This document shows, piece by piece, positions 32,029-40,825 of a stretch of DNA of 51,965 nt. Location: positions 1 to 51,965 of the forward strand of contig JAZRZO010000036.1 of the NCBI GenBank assembly GCA_045601405.1, written 5' to 3'. The stretch is from RGIG5612 sp045601405. Its GTDB lineage: Bacteria; Bacillota; Clostridia; Lachnospirales; Lachnospiraceae. A model generated the notes under the pieces. It worked only from the letters and a program-made list of their open reading frames with translations. It did no database searches and was not told where the DNA came from. Within the stretch, counting starts at the first letter, position 1; each line of letters opens with the position of its first letter. The translations under genes were made by a program, and so were the position numbers.

Positions 32029-32880
32029 TTACTGCAGAAGATCTAAATACTCTATTGCATCTATCAGCTCATCAGGATTCTCAGGCATTCGCATTTCCAA
32101 AGAAATGTACCGGTTATAACCCGCATCCTCTAAAAGCCTGATCACCTCAAAATGTTCCTTGCGCTTTCTGATCGTTCTCAGATTCGGTTCAGAAAAATGA
32201 ACATGATTTATAAGGGAGATATTATCCTCTGTAAGTATCTCATAGATATTTTCGCCGTTTGTAAAGATGGTTCCCATATCCAGATTCACCTTGAACGCTC
32301 TTGATGCGTTCCTTCCCACCTCACGGGCTATACACCTTACCAGATCGAATGCCTGACTCGTGTAATTGATGAAGTTGGTGTTGTAGATCGCCGGATTGGG
32401 TTCTATGGATATACATGTCCCCTGCTGCGCTGCATACATTGCCGCCTCACTGAAAAAGTCTATCGCTATCTTACCCGCTTCGGAAAGGATATATCCATCG
32501 GGGATCCTCCTGTTTAACGGACAGCCGAAAACAAGATTGGGGCAGCGCACGGCTGACGCGAAATCAACAGCGGCCTTCATATATTCCATAAGGTATTTCT
32601 TTTCCCCGGACTGTCCGAACATATTTGCCTTTACTCCATTCAGTATGGATTGCATCGATACGACATTAAGACCATACTTGGCGTAGAGATTTTTTGCCCA
32701 TGTCGCCGCATCACGTATCCTGTCATACGGACCCGCCATTCTTCCGAGAGTATTTGAATCCTCCCATGGTATTATCCTGGTCGGTGCGATCTCAAGCGCA
32801 AACCTTTTCCCCCCGAGGATCTGGTACATCGACAGATCCTCATCCGGACTCCATGCTATATTTGAAACGGCAAACTTCAT
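32029..32880 (-). CDS. Sugar phosphate isomerase/epimerase-like TIM-barrel protein
   Basis: 283 residues. Features of the xylose-isomerase-like (AP endonuclease family 2) barrel: NIAWSP near the start, SMQSIL, ISIEPNPA (about 156-163), VNLDMGTIF and a closing YISLEMRMPEN. Acidic and His residues fit a metal site. In glycan clusters such barrels isomerise or epimerise nucleotide sugars or keto-sugars. It abuts the SGNH gene with no gap and overlaps the epimerase gene by 4 bases, so it belongs to a sugar-modifying block of six genes (32029-36990). Confidence 0.85.
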   Translation of the reverse strand: MKFAVSNIAWSPDEDLSMYQILGGKRFALEIAPTRIIPWEDSNTLGRMAGPYDRIRDAATWAKNLYAKYGLNVVSMQSILNGVKANMFGQSGEKKYLMEYMKAAVDFASAVRCPNLVFGCPLNRRIPDGYILSEAGKIAIDFFSEAAMYAAQQGTCISIEPNPAIYNTNFINYTSQAFDLVRCIAREVGRNASRAFKVNLDMGTIFTNGENIYEILTEDNISLINHVHFSEPNLRTIRKRKEHFEVIRLLEDAGYNRYISLEMRMPENPDELIDAIEYLDLLQ

Positions 32881-33815
32881 TCTTGTTTCTCCTTATCTGT
32901 GAATATCCTGATCTCTTCCAGCGTCTGTTCCCGGCTGTACATATATCCTCCCGGACCGGTGGCTGCGGCTTTCCCGCCGAAGCATTTGTAATGCCTGGTC
33001 CTCATGTCGTACGACGGCACATCCGCATCAAGCTCATTCCTGAAATCATCCCCGGTAAGGTATCTGTATATCTCGGATACAAATACCGGCTCTGCTGCTA
33101 TATTCAAAACCTCAAGCTTTGATCCGACAGCTTTCATTATATCATCATATAAATGTTCCAGATTATAATACTGGAATTTTCCTCTGTTGTCAGTAAAATT
33201 CATGGCTGAAAATCCGAGCTTTTCAAACGCTTCCCTGAGCGCCTTCCTGTCCCCGGAGGATACGGCTTCGCACCGGTAAAAGCCTTTTTCATTTAAACGG
33301 TAGTTTTCCTTTAGCAGGGGCTCCCGCTTTGAAAGCTCTTCAAACTTTGATTCACTTAAAAGAGATGGGATATAGTTAATATAGTCATATATAAAATTCT
33401 TTTTTATGCCCTTTCCGAAAAGCCCCGGCAGCCGTATTATCAGATGATCCTTTATCTGTGTTCTGACTTTTTCTTCCAGCAGAGCCCTGTTGATGCCGTA
33501 TGCATCCTTGCCCTCTGCCCCGTCATCCTCCGTCACCATAAAAGGGTCACGATAAACCTCTACCGTGGATATGAGCACTGTTTTCTTTGCCTCTATCTTC
33601 CTGATATTATCAAAAGCTTCATTCACCGCCTCCAGATCCTTCTCCGGAAATTTCGCGGCGATAAACTTTTCAGCGGAAAGCCCCGCATATATCAGAATGT
33701 CCGGCCGGGTCCCGAAAGCCTCCCCGATATTTTTGCTGTTGTAGAGCCCATCCGGATCCGCTTTTTTCGCTATGTTCGAGCCGACAAAGCCTGTATATCC
33801 TACAAGAGCTATCAT
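32877..33815 (-). CDS. NAD-dependent epimerase/dehydratase-like protein with altered active site
   Basis: 312 residues. A Rossmann start (VGYTGFVGSNI, GxxGxxG) and LISTVEVY follow the extended-SDR plan. The expected YxxxK catalytic pair appears as Y106-GIN-R110, an Arg in place of Lys, which is unusual. The second half has a helical insert (about 130-190) and a DDFRNELDADVPSYD region. It may still bind a nucleotide sugar and reduce or epimerise it, or be a redox-inactive partner. It is coupled by 4-base overlaps to both neighbours. Confidence 0.8.
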   Translation of the reverse strand: MIALVGYTGFVGSNIAKKADPDGLYNSKNIGEAFGTRPDILIYAGLSAEKFIAAKFPEKDLEAVNEAFDNIRKIEAKKTVLISTVEVYRDPFMVTEDDGAEGKDAYGINRALLEEKVRTQIKDHLIIRLPGLFGKGIKKNFIYDYINYIPSLLSESKFEELSKREPLLKENYRLNEKGFYRCEAVSSGDRKALREAFEKLGFSAMNFTDNRGKFQYYNLEHLYDDIMKAVGSKLEVLNIAAEPVFVSEIYRYLTGDDFRNELDADVPSYDMRTRHYKCFGGKAAATGPGGYMYSREQTLEEIRIFTDKEKQE

Positions 33816-34543
33816 TTTATCACAACTGCCTTTCCTGTTTCCTCAAGCGATGGATCCATATATCTCAGCATAACGTCCACTACCTCATCAGGCCTCAGCA
33901 TCCTTCCCCTTTCGTTCTGCGAAGCGGCGCTTTCCTTCATAACATCCGGCATTTCATCCAGATATTTTGTGTCGGTAAGCTCCGGAGCTAACGCATTTAT
34001 CATTATATTCTTCCCCTCATACTCGCGCGAAAGAGACCTCACAAGAGCAAGCAGCGCGGCCTTCGCGCATACATAAGGAGCAAGAAAATTAGGCGTGTAT
34101 GCTTCTGTTCCGTAATAAGATGACATTATGATCACCCTGCCCTCCTTAGCCCCGGCCATAGCCGGAAGCAGTCCCTGAAGGATCAGAACAGCGGAGCGGA
34201 AGGATATTTCCATATGTTCCTTAAAGCTGTCCCAGCCGAGCTTTCTGAACTGCATGGGTTTTGCCTTTGGAGCAGGGAGATGTACGATATCCGTCGGTGT
34301 TCCTTTTTTTATTATCTCTTCGCACATCTTTTCCACCTCTTCGATGCTGCTCATGTCCACTCTCCTGCATATGAGCTTTCCGGAAAGCTCCGGATGATCT
34401 TTTTTCACATCCTCAAGCTCCCTTTCCGAGTGGTGGAATGTGGCATATATCCACTCAATATCCCCTGTGCCAAACTCACATATCTTCTCAAGCAGCAAAG
34501 AACCAAGGTCTGACGCTGCCGCGGCTATTACGATCCTTCTCAT
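33812..34543 (-). CDS. Short-chain dehydrogenase/reductase
   Basis: 243 residues, classical SDR length. The catalytic set is present: MSSYYGTEAY (S141/S142) and Y157-VCA-K161. The N-terminal cofactor loop reads IAAAASDLGSLLLE, without the usual TGxxxGxG glycines. It may act on a keto-sugar or, with the MaoC gene beside it, on a 3-ketoacyl chain. Neighbouring genes favour the sugar reading because no ketosynthase is present. It is 4 bases from the MaoC gene. Confidence 0.85.
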   Translation of the reverse strand: MRRIVIAAAASDLGSLLLEKICEFGTGDIEWIYATFHHSERELEDVKKDHPELSGKLICRRVDMSSIEEVEKMCEEIIKKGTPTDIVHLPAPKAKPMQFRKLGWDSFKEHMEISFRSAVLILQGLLPAMAGAKEGRVIIMSSYYGTEAYTPNFLAPYVCAKAALLALVRSLSREYEGKNIMINALAPELTDTKYLDEMPDVMKESAASQNERGRMLRPDEVVDVMLRYMDPSLEETGKAVVIK

Positions 34544-34547
34544 CTTC

Positions 34548-34961
34548 TCAGCCCACCCCTATCTGCATAACTGCCTTCAGCTTCTTTTCTCCTGATCTTA
34601 AAGTGACTTCAGCCTTTACTCTGATAAATCCGAATCTTTCATCTTTTTCTGTCACCCGGCCCGTTACAGTAAGTTCGTCACCCGGATAAACAGGTTTGTT
34701 AAATTTTATCTCAACTGTCTGAATAAGCGAATATTTCCCCGGAAGGTAAACCCCTGCAAGCGTGGACAGAAAAGAGGCCGTAAGCATACCGAAGCACACC
34801 TTATCATCATAACCCTTATCTGCGGCATAGCCTTTATCCGCGTGAAGCGGATTTACATCCCCTGTCATTTCCCGGAATGAATCCATCATTGCCTCTGTAA
34901 CCAAAACAGTGAATGACTCCTCCTTGCCTACTGTTATATCCTCTATCCTGTATTCATTCAT
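34548..34961 (-). CDS. MaoC-like hot-dog dehydratase
   Basis: 137 residues, single hot-dog domain. The hydratase-2 motif is clear: FREMTGDVNPLH with D35 and H40, then GMLTASFLSTLAGVYLPG. Such enzymes dehydrate (R)-3-hydroxyacyl thioesters. In a glycan cluster the thioester could sit on one of the two carrier proteins, or the fold may have been recruited to a sugar step. It is coupled to the GT2 gene by a 4-base overlap. Confidence 0.9.
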   Translation of the reverse strand: MNEYRIEDITVGKEESFTVLVTEAMMDSFREMTGDVNPLHADKGYAADKGYDDKVCFGMLTASFLSTLAGVYLPGKYSLIQTVEIKFNKPVYPGDELTVTGRVTEKDERFGFIRVKAEVTLRSGEKKLKAVMQIGVG

Positions 34962-35884
34962 AGCTTTTCAACATCCTCCACAACATATCGCGCCCTTCTG
35001 AGGTTCAGATTTAATATAAGAGAAAGATATTTTATGACAAAGGTCAATATGGCAAATAGTACGAAAAAACCTATTGCCAGAAAGATCATGATAGGAGTCC
35101 AGCCTGCAACGGGATGCCCTGTTATATAGATCACCACTGTATATATACCTACTACCGCGGCAAATATCAGCATTATCACTGACATTATCAGCGATACCTT
35201 ATACCCTATGTTAGTAAAGAGTATAAGAGAGTCCACAGCCAGAGCCCTTCTTTCTTTTTTCGAGACTCCCGCTCCCGTCCGGCTGCCTGAAGGCACAAAG
35301 CGTAGGGTAGTCTGCTTTAAGCCTGTGTTGGCATTTACTGCCTTTCTGTACATCCTTGCTGTATTCATTGAAGCCACTCTGTTTATCGCCCGCCTGGATA
35401 TCAGTCTGAAGGATTCGGTTCCTATCTTAGCCTTAACATTGGAATATTTATTAAAAACGTGATAGAAGATACGCGAGGATAAGGGCGTACTTTTCTCCGG
35501 ACACGCGGAGACCATGTCATATCCTTCCTGCATCTTTCTGTATACTCTCTCTATCATATCGTCGGGCCAGGAAACATATGTCCTTTCGAATTCGTATACG
35601 AAATCTCCTATTGCCATATCCTCGCCTGCCGCCATAGACAACTCCATTCCCTGCGAATAGCCCATATCAACTATGGTTACCGCGCATCCAAAGCCGTCCG
35701 CCTTTTCCCTGATGATATCTCTGGACTCATCCTCAGAGGCATCGTTCACACATATGATCTCGAAGTTCGCAAAAAGAGCGTTCATCTTTTCATATACATG
35801 GTCGAGCGTTCCCGCAATAGTAGCGGCACTGTTTTTTACATAGATGACGGCAGATATGAAATTCTGTTCTTTTTTTATATTCAT
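34958..35884 (-). CDS. GT2-like membrane protein lacking the DXD motif
   Basis: 308 residues. GT-A-like N-terminal domain (SAVIYVKNSAATIAGTL, VNDASEDESRD) and two C-terminal membrane spans (about 225-250 and 262-290), as in the GtrB/ArnC group. At the place of the metal-binding Asp-x-Asp the sequence reads VYEFERTYV, so the donor site seems degenerate. It may be an inactive paralogue, bind without transfer, or use another mechanism. Coupled by 4-base overlaps to the genes on both sides. Confidence 0.82.
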   Translation of the reverse strand: MNIKKEQNFISAVIYVKNSAATIAGTLDHVYEKMNALFANFEIICVNDASEDESRDIIREKADGFGCAVTIVDMGYSQGMELSMAAGEDMAIGDFVYEFERTYVSWPDDMIERVYRKMQEGYDMVSACPEKSTPLSSRIFYHVFNKYSNVKAKIGTESFRLISRRAINRVASMNTARMYRKAVNANTGLKQTTLRFVPSGSRTGAGVSKKERRALAVDSLILFTNIGYKVSLIMSVIMLIFAAVVGIYTVVIYITGHPVAGWTPIMIFLAIGFFVLFAILTFVIKYLSLILNLNLRRARYVVEDVEKL

Positions 35885-36990
35885 AGCACTTCCTCCAGGT
35901 CATAGACCGTGGTTATCTTTCCCGACAGAACACTGACAAAGGTGGGGTTTTCTGTATGCACCTTGATATACGCAGGCCTTGAATCGTCCACATCTGACAC
36001 CTTTAGTATCGGCTTCATTGAGAAAAGCGAACTTTTATATTCAAAGCTGTATTCATCCCTCAGATATTTTTTTGCAAGATGTGACATATACTGCCACGCG
36101 CTTTCCGGTCTTACGGGACATTCGTTACAGTTTCCGAGATCTTTTCCGGAACAGTACCCTCCGCTCCTTTTCTGACATTCGAAATCAGGGAGCCTGTCAA
36201 AGCTTGTTCTGTGAGGTGTGAAGGTAACAGAAGTCAGTGAATGGAGACCTGTTTTCCCAAAAGGCATAATCGAAAAAAACGGCCCGTCCATAACTGTTAT
36301 CCCCACATCTTTCAGCTTTTCTCCCGCGTCTGCAAGGATGACCTCGCACAGCTCGTATTTTATTTCAAAGGGTTCAAAGCCCGCCATTTGGCATATTCCG
36401 TTAACAGACGCATATGTCGCGTTCAGCACAAATGCTGTTTCAAAGCTTTTGCCATTTGCTTCGATCAAATAGCTGTCTCCGGTATTTTTAATGCCTTCCA
36501 CCGGAGATGAATATCTTACCTCCACATTCGGCATCGAGGATATCTCATCCAGCATCTGATCCCTCAAGATGACAGCGTCAAAGGTTGCCTCTCCCGTAAG
36601 GTAGGCACCGTCACACATCTTGTCTTTAAAATATTCCTCAACAGCTATTTTCCTGCATTCTATTCCTGCGGCTGCGGAAAACTTTTCAAACTCCTTCCCC
36701 GCAGTCCATGAAAACCTGCTGCCTGTCGCATATATCTGGCGGAAATCATTTTTTATGCAGTCAGGATGATTTTTTACGAACCGGTCGAAATACTTAACAC
36801 AGGAGAGCGCCGTGGAAAGAGACCTGGGATAATGATATCCCAGGTGAACTCTTGCCTGGTTAACATAGGTAGCTCTTTTAAAGCTCTCAGCCTCTTTTTC
36901 CAGTACAAGAACTCTTTCACCCTTCTTTCCGCAGAATGCCGCGGCATAAAGCCCGTATATACCTGCACCTATGATGATCTTATCGTACAT
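35881..36990 (-). CDS. FAD-dependent oxidoreductase (DAO family) with a Cys cluster
   Basis: 369 residues. The N-terminal IIIGAGIYGLYAAAFCGKKG gives the FAD-binding GxGxxG, followed by VLVLEKE. The protein belongs to the D-amino-acid-oxidase-like group. A segment around residues 270-290 has four Cys (ECQKRSGGYCSGK then NCNECPV), perhaps a metal site not typical of the family. The C-terminal end returns to the FAD domain (TTVYDLEEVL). It leads the sugar block and may oxidise a sugar or an amino-sugar intermediate. Substrate unknown. Confidence 0.82.
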   Translation of the reverse strand: MYDKIIIGAGIYGLYAAAFCGKKGERVLVLEKEAESFKRATYVNQARVHLGYHYPRSLSTALSCVKYFDRFVKNHPDCIKNDFRQIYATGSRFSWTAGKEFEKFSAAAGIECRKIAVEEYFKDKMCDGAYLTGEATFDAVILRDQMLDEISSMPNVEVRYSSPVEGIKNTGDSYLIEANGKSFETAFVLNATYASVNGICQMAGFEPFEIKYELCEVILADAGEKLKDVGITVMDGPFFSIMPFGKTGLHSLTSVTFTPHRTSFDRLPDFECQKRSGGYCSGKDLGNCNECPVRPESAWQYMSHLAKKYLRDEYSFEYKSSLFSMKPILKVSDVDDSRPAYIKVHTENPTFVSVLSGKITTVYDLEEVL

Positions 36991-37016
36991 CCCTTACTGC
37001 CTGTCCTCTCCGGCCT

Positions 37017-38285
37017 TTAAAAATCAAATATCGGATAATAATCCTGTATTATAGTTGTTGAATATGTATTAATAACTATATCAGGTCTGTTTTCTTTAAT
37101 ATAGTCTTTTATGCTGTCCTTAAAATATCTGGGGTCGATCAGTTCCGTTTCCCGGCAGTTAAGCGCAAGCGGAGATACCATAGGGATCGCCAGACTGTCT
37201 CCCACTACTATTATCCGGATATCATTTGGCGCAATGTTATTTATCACCTTTGCGCTTCCTGTTCCGTAAAAGCTAAGGAGCGCAAGGTAGCATTCTCTCC
37301 AGTAGATATCCTCCTCTGCCATTTTATCGTAGTCATACGTAATGCTGAAGCTGCCGCTGCGGTCTATATCCTTGTCCTCAATAATAAACCTGATGTCTGT
37401 TTCAAACTTCGGATACAGAAGTTCAAAGTCATCAGGCTCAGCCGCGGCGAGGCTCGCCCTTCTTCCCAGAGAACCGAGGTAGTAGCGCTCTCTTATCTCG
37501 GTATCATACTTTTCAATATCATACAATGACAGGTCAGCCTCAAGTCCGTAACTCTCATTCAGATATCCCGCAAGCCTGGAGGTTGCCCACAGTGCTGCCG
37601 GCTGCCTCCAGTGATGGTCGGTCTTAAAGAAGATGCTGTGATAATCCTCAAACGTATCATGTATATCCTCTCTCAGATCAAGGCAATCTATACCGTAGCC
37701 CTTAAGATCACTAAGCAGCATGTCCGCATTCCCATTCGCGTGATCCTTTACATTGTTTATCCCTTCATCGCCGTATTTATCTATGTTTCCGGGCGTCTGC
37801 ATATACAAAAACTCTGCTCCGGCCATCTCTGCGGCGTCCTTAAGGCCTTTGATCTTTGTTGCTATCTTATGAATGCTTTCAGCGCTTTCCTTTTCGTTCG
37901 CGTTGGCAAGATAACCGTTATCCAGATACAAAATGCTGTTATATTCTCCGGGGGCGTACAGCTTCCAGCCGATCAGCTTTTTACATGTAACAGCCGCCTC
38001 CACTATCCTGTGCCTTCCCGGCAGCAGGTCATTTGAATAAGCTTCCACATAATTCCTTGCCGCATAGGCTGAATTTTCGTAATTTTTATGCAGCCTGGTG
38101 ACAAAAGGATCGTCCTTTCTTACTTCATATATCTTTGTTTCAATATCATGATCCATTTTAAACAGGTCTGCGGCACCGCACTTTATCGCTATTGCGCAGC
38201 CTGCTATGGAAAGGAGGAACGCTATCATTATCCCTATGACTATCCCTGCGGATATTTTTTCAAATACACTGTTTTTCTTTTCCAT
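37017..38285 (-). CDS. SGNH-fold AlgX/DHHW-type protein, second of three
   Basis: 422 residues with one N-terminal membrane span (about 12-38). The external domain has the DHHW signature (223-226, in KTDHHWRQPA) and GDS (S364 in VVGDSLAIP), the hallmarks of AlgX/AlgJ-type proteins that take acyl groups from an MBOAT partner and place them on an exported polysaccharide. It lies 3 bases after the second MBOAT gene and is probably its partner. Confidence 0.88.
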   Translation of the reverse strand: MEKKNSVFEKISAGIVIGIMIAFLLSIAGCAIAIKCGAADLFKMDHDIETKIYEVRKDDPFVTRLHKNYENSAYAARNYVEAYSNDLLPGRHRIVEAAVTCKKLIGWKLYAPGEYNSILYLDNGYLANANEKESAESIHKIATKIKGLKDAAEMAGAEFLYMQTPGNIDKYGDEGINNVKDHANGNADMLLSDLKGYGIDCLDLREDIHDTFEDYHSIFFKTDHHWRQPAALWATSRLAGYLNESYGLEADLSLYDIEKYDTEIRERYYLGSLGRRASLAAAEPDDFELLYPKFETDIRFIIEDKDIDRSGSFSITYDYDKMAEEDIYWRECYLALLSFYGTGSAKVINNIAPNDIRIIVVGDSLAIPMVSPLALNCRETELIDPRYFKDSIKDYIKENRPDIVINTYSTTIIQDYYPIFDF

Positions 38286-38288
38286 AGC

Positions 38289-39764
38289 TTAAAAGTTAAA
38301 ATATATGAACGGATTATAGGTTTCAGTTACAACGGACAATACTGAGAGTATAAATATCGCAACTGTGAGCACTGCCCTGAATACATGTTTAACGGTTCGC
38401 CCCTCCATCCGCATGCTGACGTATCTTGCAAGAGGCGTGGCCAGAATGATCGCTGCGGGTATGAGTATCTTTCCGTTTGAGATATATTCCACGAAGGCAC
38501 TGTCCGCAAAGACCACACCCCCGGCACCGAACATATTCGCAATATAGGTTCCGGCCGCAGGCAGGCTTTCCGCTCTGAAAAGCACATACGCGATAAGCAG
38601 AAAGAATATCACATAAATATGATAAAGTATCTTCACCGGCTTAAAGCCTTTTTTTCCTGCCGTCTTAAGCGCTCTCTTACCCATGCCGGAGATGCTTTCA
38701 AAGCTCATTAAGACAAAGAACAGCATTCCCCAGACAACAAAATTCCAGTTAGCGCCATGCCACAGACCCATCGTGAGCCAGAGTATGAACAGCGCGAGCG
38801 TCGATGGAATGTATTTTCCTTTTTTCTTTCCGAACACTTTCTTTGTCCATGCTCCAAGCTTAATAAATCCGCTGCTCTTCTGAAGAGGGTAAAAAAGATA
38901 ATCCCGCATCCAGCTTCCAAGGGTCATGTGCCACCTTCTCCAGTACTCGGTGAAGGATAGTGAAACATACGGATAGTCGAAGTTTTCAGGGAAATGAAAT
39001 CCGAACATCCTTCCCAGGCCTATTGCCATATCCGAATAACCGGAAAAATCAAAGTATATCTGAAGCGTATAGCATACAGTGCCAAGCCATGCGGTCATCA
39101 CGGATAATGAGCCCGCGCCTAAATAAGCGTAGTCAACTATGATCGCAAGAAAATTCGCGATAAGAACTTTTTTGCCGAGACCATATACAAATCTCCTCAC
39201 TCCCTCCGCAACATCAGCAAATGTCTCCTGCCTGTCTGTAAGCTCTTTGGAGATATCTCCGTATCTTACTATCGGTCCGGCAACAAGCTGAGGGAACATC
39301 GAGATATAAAGCCCCAGCCATGCCGGGTTTTTCTGAACCCTGTCCTTGTTAAAATAAACGTCAAGGATGTACGAAAGTATCTGGAAGGTATAGAAGGATA
39401 TTCCCAGCGGAAGCGCTATATCTATCTTTACGGAAAACATCCCCGCCGCAAAGCCGAGATATTTAAAAACAAACAAAACACCCAGATCACACAAAAGCGC
39501 CGCTGATAAAAGAAGCCTTCTTATACCGGTTTTTTCATATCTTGAAAGTCCTATTCCTATCAGCCAGTTTATGATGACAGAGGCTATCAGTACAAAGATA
39601 AACCTTGGCTCGCCCCATGCGTAAAAAACAAGGCTCGCCACCAGAAGGACTATGTTCCTGAATGTCCTGCCTTTATCCTTCGCCTTTTTGGTAAACGGGT
39701 TGAAATAAAATATCAGCACCAGAGGCAAAAATATGAATAAAAATACATTGCTTGAAAAAACCAT
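38289..39764 (-). CDS. MBOAT membrane O-acyltransferase (AlgI-like), second of three
   Basis: 491 residues, about 11 membrane spans. WRRWH at 275-279 within EYWRRWHMTLGSWMRDYLFYP and the invariant His in GLWHGANW (H336). The N-terminus (MVFSSNVFLFIFLPLVLIFYF) is the AlgI/PatA type, which commonly transfers acetyl groups. With the DHHW protein downstream it forms an AlgI-AlgX pair. It is separated by 2 bases from the third SGNH gene upstream. Confidence 0.96.
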   Translation of the reverse strand: MVFSSNVFLFIFLPLVLIFYFNPFTKKAKDKGRTFRNIVLLVASLVFYAWGEPRFIFVLIASVIINWLIGIGLSRYEKTGIRRLLLSAALLCDLGVLFVFKYLGFAAGMFSVKIDIALPLGISFYTFQILSYILDVYFNKDRVQKNPAWLGLYISMFPQLVAGPIVRYGDISKELTDRQETFADVAEGVRRFVYGLGKKVLIANFLAIIVDYAYLGAGSLSVMTAWLGTVCYTLQIYFDFSGYSDMAIGLGRMFGFHFPENFDYPYVSLSFTEYWRRWHMTLGSWMRDYLFYPLQKSSGFIKLGAWTKKVFGKKKGKYIPSTLALFILWLTMGLWHGANWNFVVWGMLFFVLMSFESISGMGKRALKTAGKKGFKPVKILYHIYVIFFLLIAYVLFRAESLPAAGTYIANMFGAGGVVFADSAFVEYISNGKILIPAAIILATPLARYVSMRMEGRTVKHVFRAVLTVAIFILSVLSVVTETYNPFIYFNF

Positions 39765-39766
39765 TT

Positions 39767-40807
39767 TTATTTACTGTCTCTGTATCCGGTATAGTCCTTA
39801 TACAGATCGTTGTATATCTGCTCCATGTCTGCTCCCGTTCCGCGTTTGTCGTCAAAGCCGCAATTTTTCTTCATGTAATCTCCCAGATAAACGCTTACTT
39901 TTTCCGTTCCGTATATATTAAAATGAGAAAAGGAATCCGCGAAATCCCTGTTTTCGTCTATTCCAAGCTCATCTATTATCTGTTCCTCATTCATATCAAA
40001 ATATTCCAGACCCGATTCTGCCGCATATTTTGATGCATCCCCGCATATCTCTTTTGTCCACATCTTGGAGGGCGTCTTCATAAGTATGAGATCAACATCG
40101 TTTTCTGTACACAATGTCCTTATCTTCTCAAGATACATCAGATTCAGTTCTGATATCTCCTTCAGATATGTTCCTCCAAGCTCTTTCAGCGTAGGCAGCC
40201 ACTTGTAGTATCTTTCATAAACAAACACATCTTTTGTCGCCACATAACCCAGAAACGTATGCTCGTATTTATAGTGATACTCACTCCTCAGGTTTCCCTC
40301 GAAGATGTTCTTCCACCTCTCGTGAAATTTATACAGCGGAATATAATAATTTATCTTGCTGTAAGTGCTGTTTACCTTTATCTGATTATTCTCATCATCT
40401 TCGCCCAGCCGTGAAATAAGTTCTATCTTATTGCGGTTGAATGGCATCTTGTCAAGAGAGAGCTGGTTGAATGACGGCGTTCCGTAATTATACTGGAACG
40501 CAGCGCAGTCCAGGAACACTGTCTTCGGGATATGTTTCTTGAATTCATTTTTCAGCTGATAATATGATATTATCAGCGGCGCCTGCTCCGAGGAAAGATT
40601 GTATCCTGTATACCCTGTTTCATTCCATATCACAAGCGGATTGACCGCGTAAAAAATATTACTTGTTCCCAGCATGATATAATCCACGTCCTCCAGACCG
40701 TCAGTATCGGCTGAAAAATCCGTGTCAGGCATAAGTATCCGGTTTGCGAAAGCCAGTAAAAACGCCAGTATCAGGCAGAATATAACGGCTTTAAATACTT
40801 TTTTCAT
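39767..40807 (-). CDS. SGNH-like membrane-anchored protein, third of three
   Basis: 346 residues. An N-terminal span (about 5-22) anchors an external domain with IMLGTSNIFYAVNP (S49), a variant of the GDS block, and DSFSHFNIYGTEK near residue 310, a D-x-x-H ending. This fits DltD-like proteins more closely than AlgX. It lies 18 bases after the third MBOAT gene, so the pairing is MBOAT-3 with this protein. Confidence 0.75.
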   Translation of the reverse strand: MKKVFKAVIFCLILAFLLAFANRILMPDTDFSADTDGLEDVDYIMLGTSNIFYAVNPLVIWNETGYTGYNLSSEQAPLIISYYQLKNEFKKHIPKTVFLDCAAFQYNYGTPSFNQLSLDKMPFNRNKIELISRLGEDDENNQIKVNSTYSKINYYIPLYKFHERWKNIFEGNLRSEYHYKYEHTFLGYVATKDVFVYERYYKWLPTLKELGGTYLKEISELNLMYLEKIRTLCTENDVDLILMKTPSKMWTKEICGDASKYAAESGLEYFDMNEEQIIDELGIDENRDFADSFSHFNIYGTEKVSVYLGDYMKKNCGFDDKRGTGADMEQIYNDLYKDYTGYRDSK

Positions 40808-40825
40808 ATCTGTGATCCCAAGCTT

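Noticed and set aside
33444..34076. Open frame of 210 codons on the plus strand
   Set aside because: Antisense to the epimerase and SDR genes, which have clear family motifs; its composition is that of a mirror frame.
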